Origin: Candidatus Fredericiella danica
Lineage (GTDB): Bacteria > Chloroflexota > Anaerolineae > Caldilineales > Caldilineaceae
Assembly (NCBI GenBank): GCA_016713335.1
Contig: JADJPH010000061.1
Span: forward strand, 1-47,965
Length of the DNA stretch: 47,965 nt
Reading direction: 5' to 3'
A program made the position numbers and the translations under genes. Shown piece after piece: positions 1 to 8,429 of the stretch; within the stretch, counting starts at the first letter, position 1; each line of letters begins with the position of its first letter. Under the pieces are notes generated by a model. The model made no database searches, was not told where the DNA came from, and worked only from the letters and a program-made list of their open reading frames with translations.

Positions 1-790
1 TTCCCCCGTCCGTCAGAGCACCATCCCGTGAGGGTGGTGATCCCCCGGCGTGGTTGTGTCCGGCGCCAACCGCTCGCTGACGTTCGCGGCTCTGTTGGGG
101 CCGCGCCCGCCGTTGACAATCAGAGCGCCGCACGTGAGTAAGGCGTTTCCCCGTCCGTCAGAGCACCATCCCGTGAGGGTGGTGATCCCCGGCATTGGGT
201 TGTGTCCGGCGCCAACCGCTCGCTCACGTTCGCGGCTCTGTTGGGCGCCGCCGCCGTTGTCAATCAGAGCGCCGCACGTGAGTAAGGCGTTTCCCCCGTC
301 CGTCAGAGCACCATCCCGTGAGGGTGGTGATCCCCGGCATTGGGTTGTGTCCGGCGCCAACCGCTCGCTGACGTTCGCGGCCTTGGTGGTGCCGCGCAGC
401 GCGCCATTGTCAATCAGAGCGCCGCACGTGAGTAAGGCGTTTCCCCGTCCGTCAGAGCACCATCCCGTGAGGGTGGTGATCCCCCCGGCATTGGGTTGTG
501 TCCGACCCATCAGAGCGCCGCACGTGAGTAAGGCGTTTCCCCCCGTCCGTCAGAGCACCATCCCGTGAGGGTGGTGATCCCCCCGGCATTGGGTTGTGTC
601 CGGCGCCAACCGCTCGCTCACGTTCGCGGCTCTGTTGGACGCGCAGCGCGCCGTTGACAATCAGAGCGCCGCACGTGAGTAAGGCGTTTCCCCCCGGGCA
701 TTGGGTTGTGTAGGCACCAACCGCTCGCTCACGTTCGCGGCTCTGATGATGCATTCGCAGCTCTGATTGACCTATCAGAGCACCGACCGT
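1..790. repeat. Tandem array of GTGA-loop hairpin modules
   Basis: A tandem array enters from the left edge of the window. Its unit is about 145 bp and carries three hairpin modules in the order A-C-B. Module A starts at 14, 159, 304, 453 and 551. Module B starts at 121, 265, 415, 511 and 662. Module C lies on the minus strand near 68-94, 214-240, 359-380, 608-634 and 719-745. A diverged A-like module starts at 776. Nearly all modules open with CAGAGC, then form a 4-bp lower stem, a short mismatched step and a C:G-closed GTGA loop (GTCA in some C copies). The lower stems differ but stay paired: CACC/GGTG, CGCC/GGCG and CCGC/GCGG. The fourth unit lacks exactly C and the sixth lacks exactly A. 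Open frames through the array are repeat artefacts. A REP/MITE-like nature is inference. Confidence 0.9.
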
Positions 791-899
791 GAGGGAGGTG
801 TTGGGGCAGCATGGTACAATCTACGCAACGTTTTGCATGGTTCGCCCGGTATTGCCAGATGCGAGCGAACCGTGCCACCCACTGCAAGAAGGGGCGACA

Positions 900-1868
900 A
901 TGATCTACCGTCTGCTGGGCGCCACTGGAGTTGAGGTCTCTGCACTCTGCTTTGGCACCATGTCCTTTGGCGGTGACGCCGATGAACACATGGCAACCAA
1001 GCTATACACACGCTGCCGCGATGCCGGCATCAACTTTTTCGACTGTGCCAACGTTTATGGCCGCGGCCGCGCCGAAGAGATCCTCGGCCGCCTCATGACC
1101 GGTCATCGTGACGAGTTGGTGATCACTTCCAAAGTTGGCTTTCGCATGCGCGAGGGGGTCAACGGCGAAGGGCTATCACGACGAACGATCCTACGCGAAG
1201 TAGAGGGGAGCCTGCGCCGCCTGCAGACCGACCGGATCGACGTCTACTTCGTGCACCGGTTCGACCCCAACACACCAATCACCGAAACCCTGGCGGCGCT
1301 CGACACGTTGGTACAGCAGGGAAAGATCCTCTACCCGGCTGTGAGCAACTGGGCAGCCTGGCAGATTGCACGTGCATTGGGCATCTCGGAAATGAAGGGA
1401 ATGGCGCCCTTCGCCTGCATGCAGCCTATGTATAACCTGGTGAAACGCCAGGCTGAGGTGGAACTGCTGCCGCTTGCCCAGGCAGAACGCATGGGCGTCA
1501 TACCCTACAGTCCTCTGGGTGGCGGTTTGTTGACCGGCAAGTATGGCATGACCGTCAAGCCAGACCAAGGACGCCTGGTGGAAAACGCCATGTATGGCAA
1601 GCGCTATGGCGAGGAACTCCATTATGAAGTCGCCGAGCGCTTTGCAAACTATGCCGCCGCCAAAGGGTATGCGCCGGCGACTCTGGCCGTGGCCTGGGTG
1701 ATGTGGCATCCAGCCGTGACGGCACCGATCATCGGGGCGCGCAACCTCGAACAACTCGACGCCTCGCTCGCCGCAGCGGACATCGAAATGACGCCGGCCT
1801 GGCGCGCGGAAATTAGCGCCCTCTCTTACCCGCCTCCTGTCGCTACCGACCGGACTGAAGAACGATAA
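900..1868 (+). CDS. Aldo/keto reductase
   Basis: NADP-dependent oxidoreductase of the aldo/keto reductase family (TIM barrel, cytoplasmic), 322 residues, full length. The catalytic tetrad is visible: Asp48 and Tyr53 (in DCANVYGRG), Lys78 (ITSKVGF) and His119 (YFVHRF). The cofactor-binding C-terminus (IIGARNLEQL) is also present. I start at 900 because the frame is open back to 789 only through the hairpin array, while this ATG follows an AAGAAGGGG ribosome site and begins the usual MIYRLLGATGVEV. A broken thioesterase gene follows after 9 bases. Substrate is not readable from sequence. Some family members oxidise L-fucose or D-threo-aldoses, which would fit the FucD gene in this window, but others reduce aldehydes. 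Confidence 0.93.
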   Translation: MIYRLLGATGVEVSALCFGTMSFGGDADEHMATKLYTRCRDAGINFFDCANVYGRGRAEEILGRLMTGHRDELVITSKVGFRMREGVNGEGLSRRTILREVEGSLRRLQTDRIDVYFVHRFDPNTPITETLAALDTLVQQGKILYPAVSNWAAWQIARALGISEMKGMAPFACMQPMYNLVKRQAEVELLPLAQAERMGVIPYSPLGGGLLTGKYGMTVKPDQGRLVENAMYGKRYGEELHYEVAERFANYAAAKGYAPATLAVAWVMWHPAVTAPIIGARNLEQLDASLAAADIEMTPAWRAEISALSYPPPVATDRTEER

Positions 1869-1877
1869 GAACTTTTC

Positions 1878-2367
1878 ATGAACAAGCAACCCAATAGCTA
1901 CTATTGTTTCGTTTGTGGTGTAAAGAATGTTGGCGGTGTGCACGTCAATTTCTACGAAACCATCACCGAAGAGGGCAACCCGGAAATCCTCGCGCGCTTC
2001 ACGGGACAGGATCAACACCAAGGGTATCCCGGGCGCATGCACGGCGGCGTCATCACCGGCATCCTGGATGAAACGATCGGCCGCAGGATCAATATCGGCG
2101 AGGGCGAAAATCAATGACCTGGGGCGTCACCGCCGAACTCACGGTGCGCTTCCGCAAACCGGTGCCAATCGGGGTGGAGTTGACTGCGCGGGCGCGTCAC
2201 GCGCGATATTCACCATTTGTTCGAAGGCACCGGTGAGATCTATCTGCCGGATGGCACGGTGGCCCGCGACTGCACACGGCAAATATATCCGGCTCAAACT
2301 CGATGACATCTCGGGCATGGACCCAGTGGATCTCGGTTGGCGCGTCTATGCCGACGAGACCGCTTGA
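1878..2367 (+). CDS. PaaI-like hotdog thioesterase, frameshifted
   Basis: Acyl-CoA thioesterase of the hotdog fold, PaaI-like, about 160 residues once repaired. The first 79 residues read cleanly and carry a CFVCG motif near the N-terminus and the MHGGVITGILDE core of the active-site helix. A stop then occurs at 2115-2117. Conserved sequence resumes in other frames: MTWGVTAELTVRFRKPV from 2114, then EGTGEIYLPDGTVA near 2224-2262, then AHGKYIRL to the stop at 2367. At least three single-base shifts are needed, all within 150 bases. Either sequencing error or true decay is possible. It lies 9 bases downstream of the aldo/keto reductase and 14 bases upstream of the large membrane protein, so co-transcription is likely. 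Confidence 0.75.
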
Positions 2368-2381
2368 TCGCGGGCTTCTGA

Positions 2382-5300
2382 ATGCCGCGGCTATCCTTTC
2401 TCCTCCTGAGCCTACTCCTCCTCTATGCCGGGGTGCACGTCGTCACCGGCGCGGACAGTTACGCTTCGTTTCTCCTCCGTGATGGGTTGCTTTTCTGGCT
2501 GGCGGGTGGCATTGTCTTTGCCTTGAATGCCCAGGGCTGGCGACCGCCCCAACCCGGACGGCGCATGGTGACAATCGTTGAAACTGGCGAAACCATGCTG
2601 CTCACCGGCGCGGTCATGGCCATCGCCGGCGCAACCCTGATGGGGTGGGCGGCGCCGGGCATCCTGGATCTGATGGGCCGATTTGTCTGGATCATCGGCT
2701 TGCTCTTGCTGATCGTGGGGGCATGGTGGCCGGGCGGCCGGATTGAATATGCGCCGCCTTCGTATCGTTGGGGCAAAGATGCGGGCGGCAACATGGTGCG
2801 CATGGCCACCGATGCCAGGACCGTTGATGCGGGGCCAATGGCCGGTGGTCGCACGGTCTTTGTCTGGCTCATCGTCATTGGGGTCGTGGCGGCGGGACTA
2901 CGCTTCTGGAATCTCACATCGCTGCCGCCCGGCTGCGTGGCCAACGAATGCATCAATGGGCTGCGACTGGTTGAGGGCCAACCACTGCTGGGAGCTGATG
3001 GCAGCCAATTGGGTCTTTACGAGCAACTTGCGCGCCTGCTGCTGACGATTACCAACAACAGCATCCTGAGTCTGCGCCTGTCCGCTGCCGTTTTCGGGCT
3101 GGCAGCCGTTGTCGTGATGTTTGCACTGGCACGCCGGCTGACATCACCGGTCATTGCGCTGTTTACGACGGTGCTGCTGGCCTTGAGCCCCTGGCACCTC
3201 TGGGCGGGACGCAGTTCGGATCCCTGGATCGCTAGCACATTCTATGCGGGACTTGCGCTGTGGCTCGCCTTGCGTGCATTGGCGTGGGGAAATGCCCGTT
3301 GGTGGGTCCTCGCCGGGCTGGCGTCGGCGTTGCTGTTCGTCGAGACGCCGCTTCTGCGCGACGGCGTATTTTTCTGGTTACTGATCCTCCTCGGTCTGGG
3401 ATTCTGGTCAGCATGGCACAGCACCCAGCGCCGCGCCGGTTTGGCCGCAGTAGGGGCAGGCGCCGCCGCTGCGTGGGCATGCATGATCTCAGTGCTCATG
3501 GCAGGAGGCATCACACAATTGTGGGCGGTGTTCCTGCCCGAGGGTGTTGCCGCTCTGGCCGGCAATTCCGGCCTCTTGTTGGGCGCATTGCTGCGACCGG
3601 ATGCAGTGGCAGGTCCATTCGCCGGCGCCGGTCTGATCTCAGGCGTGATTGTCGTGCTCATCATGGCGGGTGTGGCTGCACTTTTGCGCAACCTGCGGGC
3701 GCCGGCTGCCATCACGGTGTTGGCTGGGATCCTCCTCTTATTCCTGGGCGCAGCCCGCGTTGGCTTCAGCACACAGCAACCGGCCAGTATGCTCCTGCCA
3801 ATCCTCCCGTTTCTACTGGGCGCAGCCACCGTTGCCATCGATCGCTTGATCACCGCGCTGGTGCTGGCCTGGGGTCCTCCCATGATTCGGCCCGCCCAGT
3901 TGGTTGCAGCGGTGGCGGTTGTATTGCTGCTATTGATTGCACCACGGACCTGGGGTTTGCTCGGTGAACTGGATGCCGCCGGCGCCACCGGCGAGAATCA
4001 GCTCGAGACCGACGCCGCACGCTACATCGCTGCGCAAGTGCAAGCCAACCCGGATGGCCAGACAACCTACGTGGCGCCGCCCAATGTCCTCTCTCATCCG
4101 AGCGTCCGCCTGTTGGCCGGTGCAGCGTTGGCCGCCGGACGCGTCCAACCGCTTGAATTGGCCAAGACGCTGCCCTACACGGGCATTGCGTCCGGCGATG
4201 TGGTATACTTGGCGCCCGTATTAGAAACGCAACTGATTGAAGTGCTGCAGGATCTGTACCCCCGGGGTGTCGCCGGAAGCGAGTTGAATGACGCGGGCGA
4301 CCGCACGCTATTCAACACGTTCCGCGTCTCACAGGCGGATGTTGCCGCGGCGCAGGGTCTGACGCTGAATCTCTTTCAGGGCGCCGACTTTGGGGGGGGC
4401 GAGCTTGCGGCCGAACCGACTACGGTTGCGGCGCTCGACTATGCATGGGGTGCGGAGCCGCCACTATCAGGCCAATTCAGCGCCCTTTGGGCCGGGTCAC
4501 TCGTCGTTCCGGAAAGTGGGCGATACACCTTCAACGTTGAAAGTGGCGCACCCGACGCCCAATTCAACCTCAAACTCGACGATCTCCTTGTGCTTGACAC
4601 CTCGCTTGGTCTGGTGCAGCAGGAGGTGCCGCTGGCCCAGGGTCTCTATCGCGTCAACATGACCTATCGTAGCGGATCTACGCCGGGTGACCTGCGCGTG
4701 CGTTGGCAGACGCCTGGCGCCGAGTCCGAGATCTTGCCGGGCACTGCACTCCACACCCCGACCCTGCCAGATCGTGGGCTGATGGCTGAGTATTATCCGA
4801 ATGACCTGTTTCAGGGGCCAACGACGGAGAGCCGCAAAGAGCCGATCATCGGACTGGGCGCAACACCTGAACTGCCCTACAGCGTCAAATGGCAGGGCAA
4901 ATTGGCGGCGCCACGGTCGGGAGAATATCTATTGTCCACGGCGGCGCAAGGATTGAGCCAGGTTCTGATTGACAATGAACTTGTCGTCGACAATTCAGTC
5001 GCGCTGGCAATGAAAGAAGATGCCGGCTACGCGGAAGGTCTGATCTATCTGGCCAAAGGCTGGCATACGATCGAGGCGCGCTACGCACCCAACAGCGAGC
5101 AGCCCAGTTATCGGCTACTCTGGCAGCCGGCGGGCAGCACCGCCAGCGAGTTGACGAGTCAATATTTGCGCCCCACTTTGGGCGATGTGGCCACGACGGA
5201 TCTGCCCCTACCGCCGGCGCCGCCCCTGATCAGCCCAATCCTGGGCGACGACCAATTTGCCTTGTCGCGGCCAAGCACAGTCTGGCAGCCACGGATCAGA

Positions 5301-6128
5301 ATTCCACCAGGTGATCTGCCCCCCATGCCACTCGAATCCTTGTGGGTCACCAGCAACGGGTGCGGCCCGGCTGAAAATCAATTGAGCGCCCCGCACGGCG
5401 TCACCTTTAGTCCGGACGGGTCCCAGATCTATGTGGCGGACACCGGCAACCGGCGCATCGTCGTCTACGACATCGACGGGGGCGTGCGCGAGGTCATCAC
5501 GAGCGACCTCTTCCAAGAGCCGGTGGATGTTGCTTTTGAACCGGACGGAACGCTGGCGGTGCTGGACGCGGTCGGTTCACCGATCTTGCGGCGCGTGAAT
5601 GGCCAGATGGAGCCGCTGCCGATCCAAATTGGCTTTTATCGCCCGCGCGGCTTTACGATTGACCGCTCGGGCAACTACTTTGTGGCGGACACCGGCGGCG
5701 GCCGCGTGGCGGTGATTGGCGTTGACGGCGCTTCACTGGGTGATTTTGGTGGGCCGGATTCGATGATGGGCAAGGGCCAACCGGTTGACGTCATGGTCGA
5801 CGAGAATCGGGTGTGGGTCGTCTCGGCCGAAGATGGCAGGCTGTGGAACATGGCCGGCGAAGGCAGTTTTACGGCCATCCAACCAACCAATACCATTGAC
5901 GGCCCGCAATTGACGCGGCTGGCGGATGGGCGGGTGTTGCTGAGCGACCCTGGGCGTTCTACGTTTGGGCTTTATGCCGTGTCGGGTGAGCCGCAGGCTC
6001 AGTTTGGCTACAGCGGTCAATTCGCCACGCCGACGGGGATTGCGAGCACAATGCTGGGTGGCGCCCATGTGATTGCGGTGACGGACACGCGGCAGTGTAC
6101 ACTCTCGCTGTGGCGGCTGGCGCAGTAG
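2382..6128 (+). CDS. GT39-like membrane protein with two PA14 domains and NHL repeats
   Basis: A 1248-residue protein. Residues 1-525 are rich in hydrophobic helices and resemble GT-C (PMT/ArnT, family 39) glycosyltransferases that use polyprenyl-phosphate sugars. PA14 carbohydrate-binding domains follow at about 657-790 and 797-925. A beta-propeller region of NHL/SMP-30-like repeats runs from about 998 to the end (PHGVTFSPDGSQIYVADTGN and a similar block with FVADTGGGR). In the GT-C family the first extracytoplasmic loop usually carries an Asp-Glu pair; here the equivalent PPGCVANECINGL has Asn188-Glu189, so the catalytic Asp appears replaced. The C-terminal domains should face outside. The gene is unbroken despite its length. 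The ATG at 2382 has no strong ribosome site. Glycosyl transfer is likely by family but uncertain here. Confidence 0.8.
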   Translation: MPRLSFLLLSLLLLYAGVHVVTGADSYASFLLRDGLLFWLAGGIVFALNAQGWRPPQPGRRMVTIVETGETMLLTGAVMAIAGATLMGWAAPGILDLMGRFVWIIGLLLLIVGAWWPGGRIEYAPPSYRWGKDAGGNMVRMATDARTVDAGPMAGGRTVFVWLIVIGVVAAGLRFWNLTSLPPGCVANECINGLRLVEGQPLLGADGSQLGLYEQLARLLLTITNNSILSLRLSAAVFGLAAVVVMFALARRLTSPVIALFTTVLLALSPWHLWAGRSSDPWIASTFYAGLALWLALRALAWGNARWWVLAGLASALLFVETPLLRDGVFFWLLILLGLGFWSAWHSTQRRAGLAAVGAGAAAAWACMISVLMAGGITQLWAVFLPEGVAALAGNSGLLLGALLRPDAVAGPFAGAGLISGVIVVLIMAGVAALLRNLRAPAAITVLAGILLLFLGAARVGFSTQQPASMLLPILPFLLGAATVAIDRLITALVLAWGPPMIRPAQLVAAVAVVLLLLIAPRTWGLLGELDAAGATGENQLETDAARYIAAQVQANPDGQTTYVAPPNVLSHPSVRLLAGAALAAGRVQPLELAKTLPYTGIASGDVVYLAPVLETQLIEVLQDLYPRGVAGSELNDAGDRTLFNTFRVSQADVAAAQGLTLNLFQGADFGGGELAAEPTTVAALDYAWGAEPPLSGQFSALWAGSLVVPESGRYTFNVESGAPDAQFNLKLDDLLVLDTSLGLVQQEVPLAQGLYRVNMTYRSGSTPGDLRVRWQTPGAESEILPGTALHTPTLPDRGLMAEYYPNDLFQGPTTESRKEPIIGLGATPELPYSVKWQGKLAAPRSGEYLLSTAAQGLSQVLIDNELVVDNSVALAMKEDAGYAEGLIYLAKGWHTIEARYAPNSEQPSYRLLWQPAGSTASELTSQYLRPTLGDVATTDLPLPPAPPLISPILGDDQFALSRPSTVWQPRIRIPPGDLPPMPLESLWVTSNGCGPAENQLSAPHGVTFSPDGSQIYVADTGNRRIVVYDIDGGVREVITSDLFQEPVDVAFEPDGTLAVLDAVGSPILRRVNGQMEPLPIQIGFYRPRGFTIDRSGNYFVADTGGGRVAVIGVDGASLGDFGGPDSMMGKGQPVDVMVDENRVWVVSAEDGRLWNMAGEGSFTAIQPTNTIDGPQLTRLADGRVLLSDPGRSTFGLYAVSGEPQAQFGYSGQFATPTGIASTMLGGAHVIAVTDTRQCTLSLWRLAQ

Positions 6129-6380
6129 GGCGTAATGCAAACTTCCAAAGAGCCAAGCCGCAAAGAGAAGACAAGGCAGAAATGCCAAAGAACACAAAGA
6201 GCACAGAGAAAGAGCGCAGTAGGGCGTAATGCAAGGAACCCTCCCGCAAAGACGCCAAGCCGCAAAGAAAAGACACGGCAGAAATGGCCACAAAGAGCGC
6301 AAAGAGCACAAAGAAAGAGCGATAAAAGCAGGCTCTTCGCACTCTTCCTTGGCGTCTTTGCGGCTTGGCGGGAGGTCTCT
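6115..6380. repeat. Duplicated CAAAGAG-type intergenic repeat with inverted arm
   Basis: The segment after the membrane protein is a diverged tandem duplication of about 94 bp. A 20-base direct repeat (CGCAGTAGGGCGTAATGCAA) occurs at 6121-6140 and 6215-6234, and the first copy contains the upstream gene's stop codon. Each copy continues into purine-rich CAAAGAGCACAAAGA-type sequence. The block at 6245-6268 (GCAAAGACGCCAAGCCGCAA) returns inverted at about 6350-6374 (CTTGGCGTCTTTGCGGCTTG), so a long imperfect hairpin is possible. No gene is seen in it. Confidence 0.8.
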
Positions 6381-6387
6381 GGGTCTG

Positions 6388-8421
6388 ATGATGGCGTTGA
6401 GGCGATCGGATCGAATGGTGGTGCGAAGAGTTGCGGTTCTAGTCCTACTGAGCGTGATGGTTGCGGCGTGCGGTGCAAGCCCGGAGCCGGCGCTGGTGCG
6501 CGGGCCGTTGCCGCGACCGACACCGGCTGCGCCGCAGGCTTCAGAACCCGTGCCCGGTGAGACGCTGGCGACCATGTCAACCCTGGCCCAACTGCAATCG
6601 ATTCACCCGCCGCTGCGAGACACGCGCGGCCTGGTCGAACGGTTGGATCCAGACCTGCGCTCTGTTCCCGCGGTGGTGCGCACTGTTGCGCCCGTGCGCA
6701 CCCTGGGTGACCAGGACAAACTCTGGGTGCACAACACCTCTGACAACACCAATGTCGCTATCACAGCTACGCTCGTCTATTCAACGCCAGTTGTGTATGT
6801 TTGGATCGAAGACGGACAGCCCTATGACGAAGGCGCGATCCGTACGTCCGTCGATCGCTTCAGCAATACCATCTACCCGCGTGAGATTGGGACCTTTGGC
6901 AGTGAGTGGTATCCGGGCATCGATGCTGACCCTCGCCTGCACATCCTCTATACGACGGCCACCGGTCCCGGCGTTGCCGGTTATTTCTACAGCACCGACC
7001 TTTCGCCGCAGGCCGCCAGCCCGTTCTCGAATGAGCGGGAAATGTTCTATATCAACCTGGACAACCTGAACTTTGCGCACAACGATGCACGGCACGAAAC
7101 GACTCTGGCGCATGAACTCCAGCACATGATCCACTGGCATATGGATCGCGGCGAAGATCTCTGGATCAACGAAGGGTTGGCCGAGTATGCGCAGGAAGTG
7201 GCCGGATACCCGCCAGATACCCTGTTTGTCAACTCGTTTGCCAATGATCCGGATCTACAACTGACGGGTTGGGGGACCATGGTCGGCGCCAACGGCCCCC
7301 ATTACGGTGCGGCGTATCTCTTCGTTGCCTATCTGGCGCAGCGGTTTGGGGAGCCTTTTCTGACGGCGCTCGTCGCAGCGCCGGCCAATGGTCTTGCCGG
7401 CGTCGATGCCGCGCTGCGCCAGGTGGGTGCACACACCACCGCCGAAGCGGTCTTTGCAGACTGGGTTGTTGCGAATTATGCCCAGCAGCCAGACGCCCTG
7501 GGTGATGGCGGAATCTACGGCTATCGGAACCGGACCCTACCACCGTTCCGAACTGCGGTGACCTTCAGCGCCTACCCCGTGACGAACGCAGACGGTGTCA
7601 TGAACTTTGGCACAGACTACCTGGAACTCAATGGTCAGGGCGACCTCACCTTCCGCTTTGAAGGCAGTCCTACCACCCACGTTGTTCCTGTCAACCTGCC
7701 GGAAGGTGAGCGCGTCTGGTGGAGCAACCGCGCCGACGATAGCAACACCCGTTTGACACGCCGTTTCGATCTAGGCGCAGTGGCGCAAGGATCACCGGTT
7801 ACGCTGACCGCCAGCATGTGGTATGACATCGAAGAGGGTTATGACTACGGCTACGTTATGGCGAGCCGGGACGGCGAGCATTGGGCCATCTTGCCGGGTC
7901 AACGGACGCAGACGGACAATCCCAGCGGCAACGCCTTCGGCCCCGGCTACACCGGGCAGAGCACGCAGGAACCGAGCGTTGACGCTGTTGGTCCAGGCGA
8001 TTGGATCACCGAGACCTATGATCTCAGCGGTTACGCCGGTGGCCCGTTATGGCTGCAATTCAATTATATGACTGACGACGCTGCCAATTCGCCCGGCTGG
8101 CTGATCAGAAACATCCAGATTGCCGCGGCGGATGGCCCGATCGCATCATCTGAGGGTGCTACAATTGCCGATGGATGGGCCAGTGAGGGGTGGATACTGA
8201 CTGACAACCAATTGCCGCAGCGCTGGCTGGTCCAGGTGCTGGAATTTGACAGGGACAAACTGGTAAACGTCCGGCGCATCCCCATCGACGCGGTCACCGG
8301 CAAAGGTCAATTCGACATCAACGATTTGAACGACCAACGCCGTGCCGTCGTGGCGATCAGCGGGCTGACCCCAGTGACCAGCGCACCGGCAGAATACGCA
8401 TATCAAATCGAACAACGATAG
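6388..8421 (+). CDS. Secreted HExxH metallopeptidase lipoprotein (M30-like)
   Basis: Predicted extracellular zinc peptidase, 677 residues from this start. A short basic stretch, a hydrophobic segment and an AAC lipobox near residue 29 indicate a lipoprotein. The zinc site is HELQH (His242, Glu243, His246), followed by NEGLAEY with Glu262 as a likely third ligand, the gluzincin arrangement seen in M30 and related peptidases. The C-terminal third resembles the jelly-roll domain of M6 immune inhibitor A peptidases (WYDIEEGYDYGYV, then DLSGYAGGPLWLQF). I chose the ATG at 6388 because it follows a GGGAGG site and starts a credible signal sequence. The longer open frame to 6229 lies inside the upstream repeat. 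guaA follows after 8 bases. The substrate is unknown. Confidence 0.85.
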   Translation: MMALRRSDRMVVRRVAVLVLLSVMVAACGASPEPALVRGPLPRPTPAAPQASEPVPGETLATMSTLAQLQSIHPPLRDTRGLVERLDPDLRSVPAVVRTVAPVRTLGDQDKLWVHNTSDNTNVAITATLVYSTPVVYVWIEDGQPYDEGAIRTSVDRFSNTIYPREIGTFGSEWYPGIDADPRLHILYTTATGPGVAGYFYSTDLSPQAASPFSNEREMFYINLDNLNFAHNDARHETTLAHELQHMIHWHMDRGEDLWINEGLAEYAQEVAGYPPDTLFVNSFANDPDLQLTGWGTMVGANGPHYGAAYLFVAYLAQRFGEPFLTALVAAPANGLAGVDAALRQVGAHTTAEAVFADWVVANYAQQPDALGDGGIYGYRNRTLPPFRTAVTFSAYPVTNADGVMNFGTDYLELNGQGDLTFRFEGSPTTHVVPVNLPEGERVWWSNRADDSNTRLTRRFDLGAVAQGSPVTLTASMWYDIEEGYDYGYVMASRDGEHWAILPGQRTQTDNPSGNAFGPGYTGQSTQEPSVDAVGPGDWITETYDLSGYAGGPLWLQFNYMTDDAANSPGWLIRNIQIAAADGPIASSEGATIADGWASEGWILTDNQLPQRWLVQVLEFDRDKLVNVRRIPIDAVTGKGQFDINDLNDQRRAVVAISGLTPVTSAPAEYAYQIEQR

Positions 8422-8429
8422 GGTCGGAC

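Noticed and set aside
50..568. A 172-codon open frame on the plus strand and several on the minus strand through the first 790 bases
   Set aside because: They only translate the hairpin repeat, with unit lengths that do not keep a frame, and have no ribosome site or protein-like composition.
1..790. The repeat array as a CRISPR array
   Set aside because: Units are 145 bp with three different hairpin modules and no unique spacers, and no cas genes are in the window.
789..899. Upstream extension of the aldo/keto reductase
   Set aside because: It starts inside the hairpin array. The family's N-terminus and a ribosome site are found at 900.
1191..2114. A 307-codon minus-strand frame opposite the reductase and thioesterase
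   Set aside because: It is a shadow of well-conserved plus-strand genes, with His/Cys/Arg-rich composition.
6229..6387. Upstream extension of the HExxH peptidase
   Set aside because: It is repeat-derived Lys/Arg-rich sequence placed before a normal lipoprotein signal that starts at 6388.
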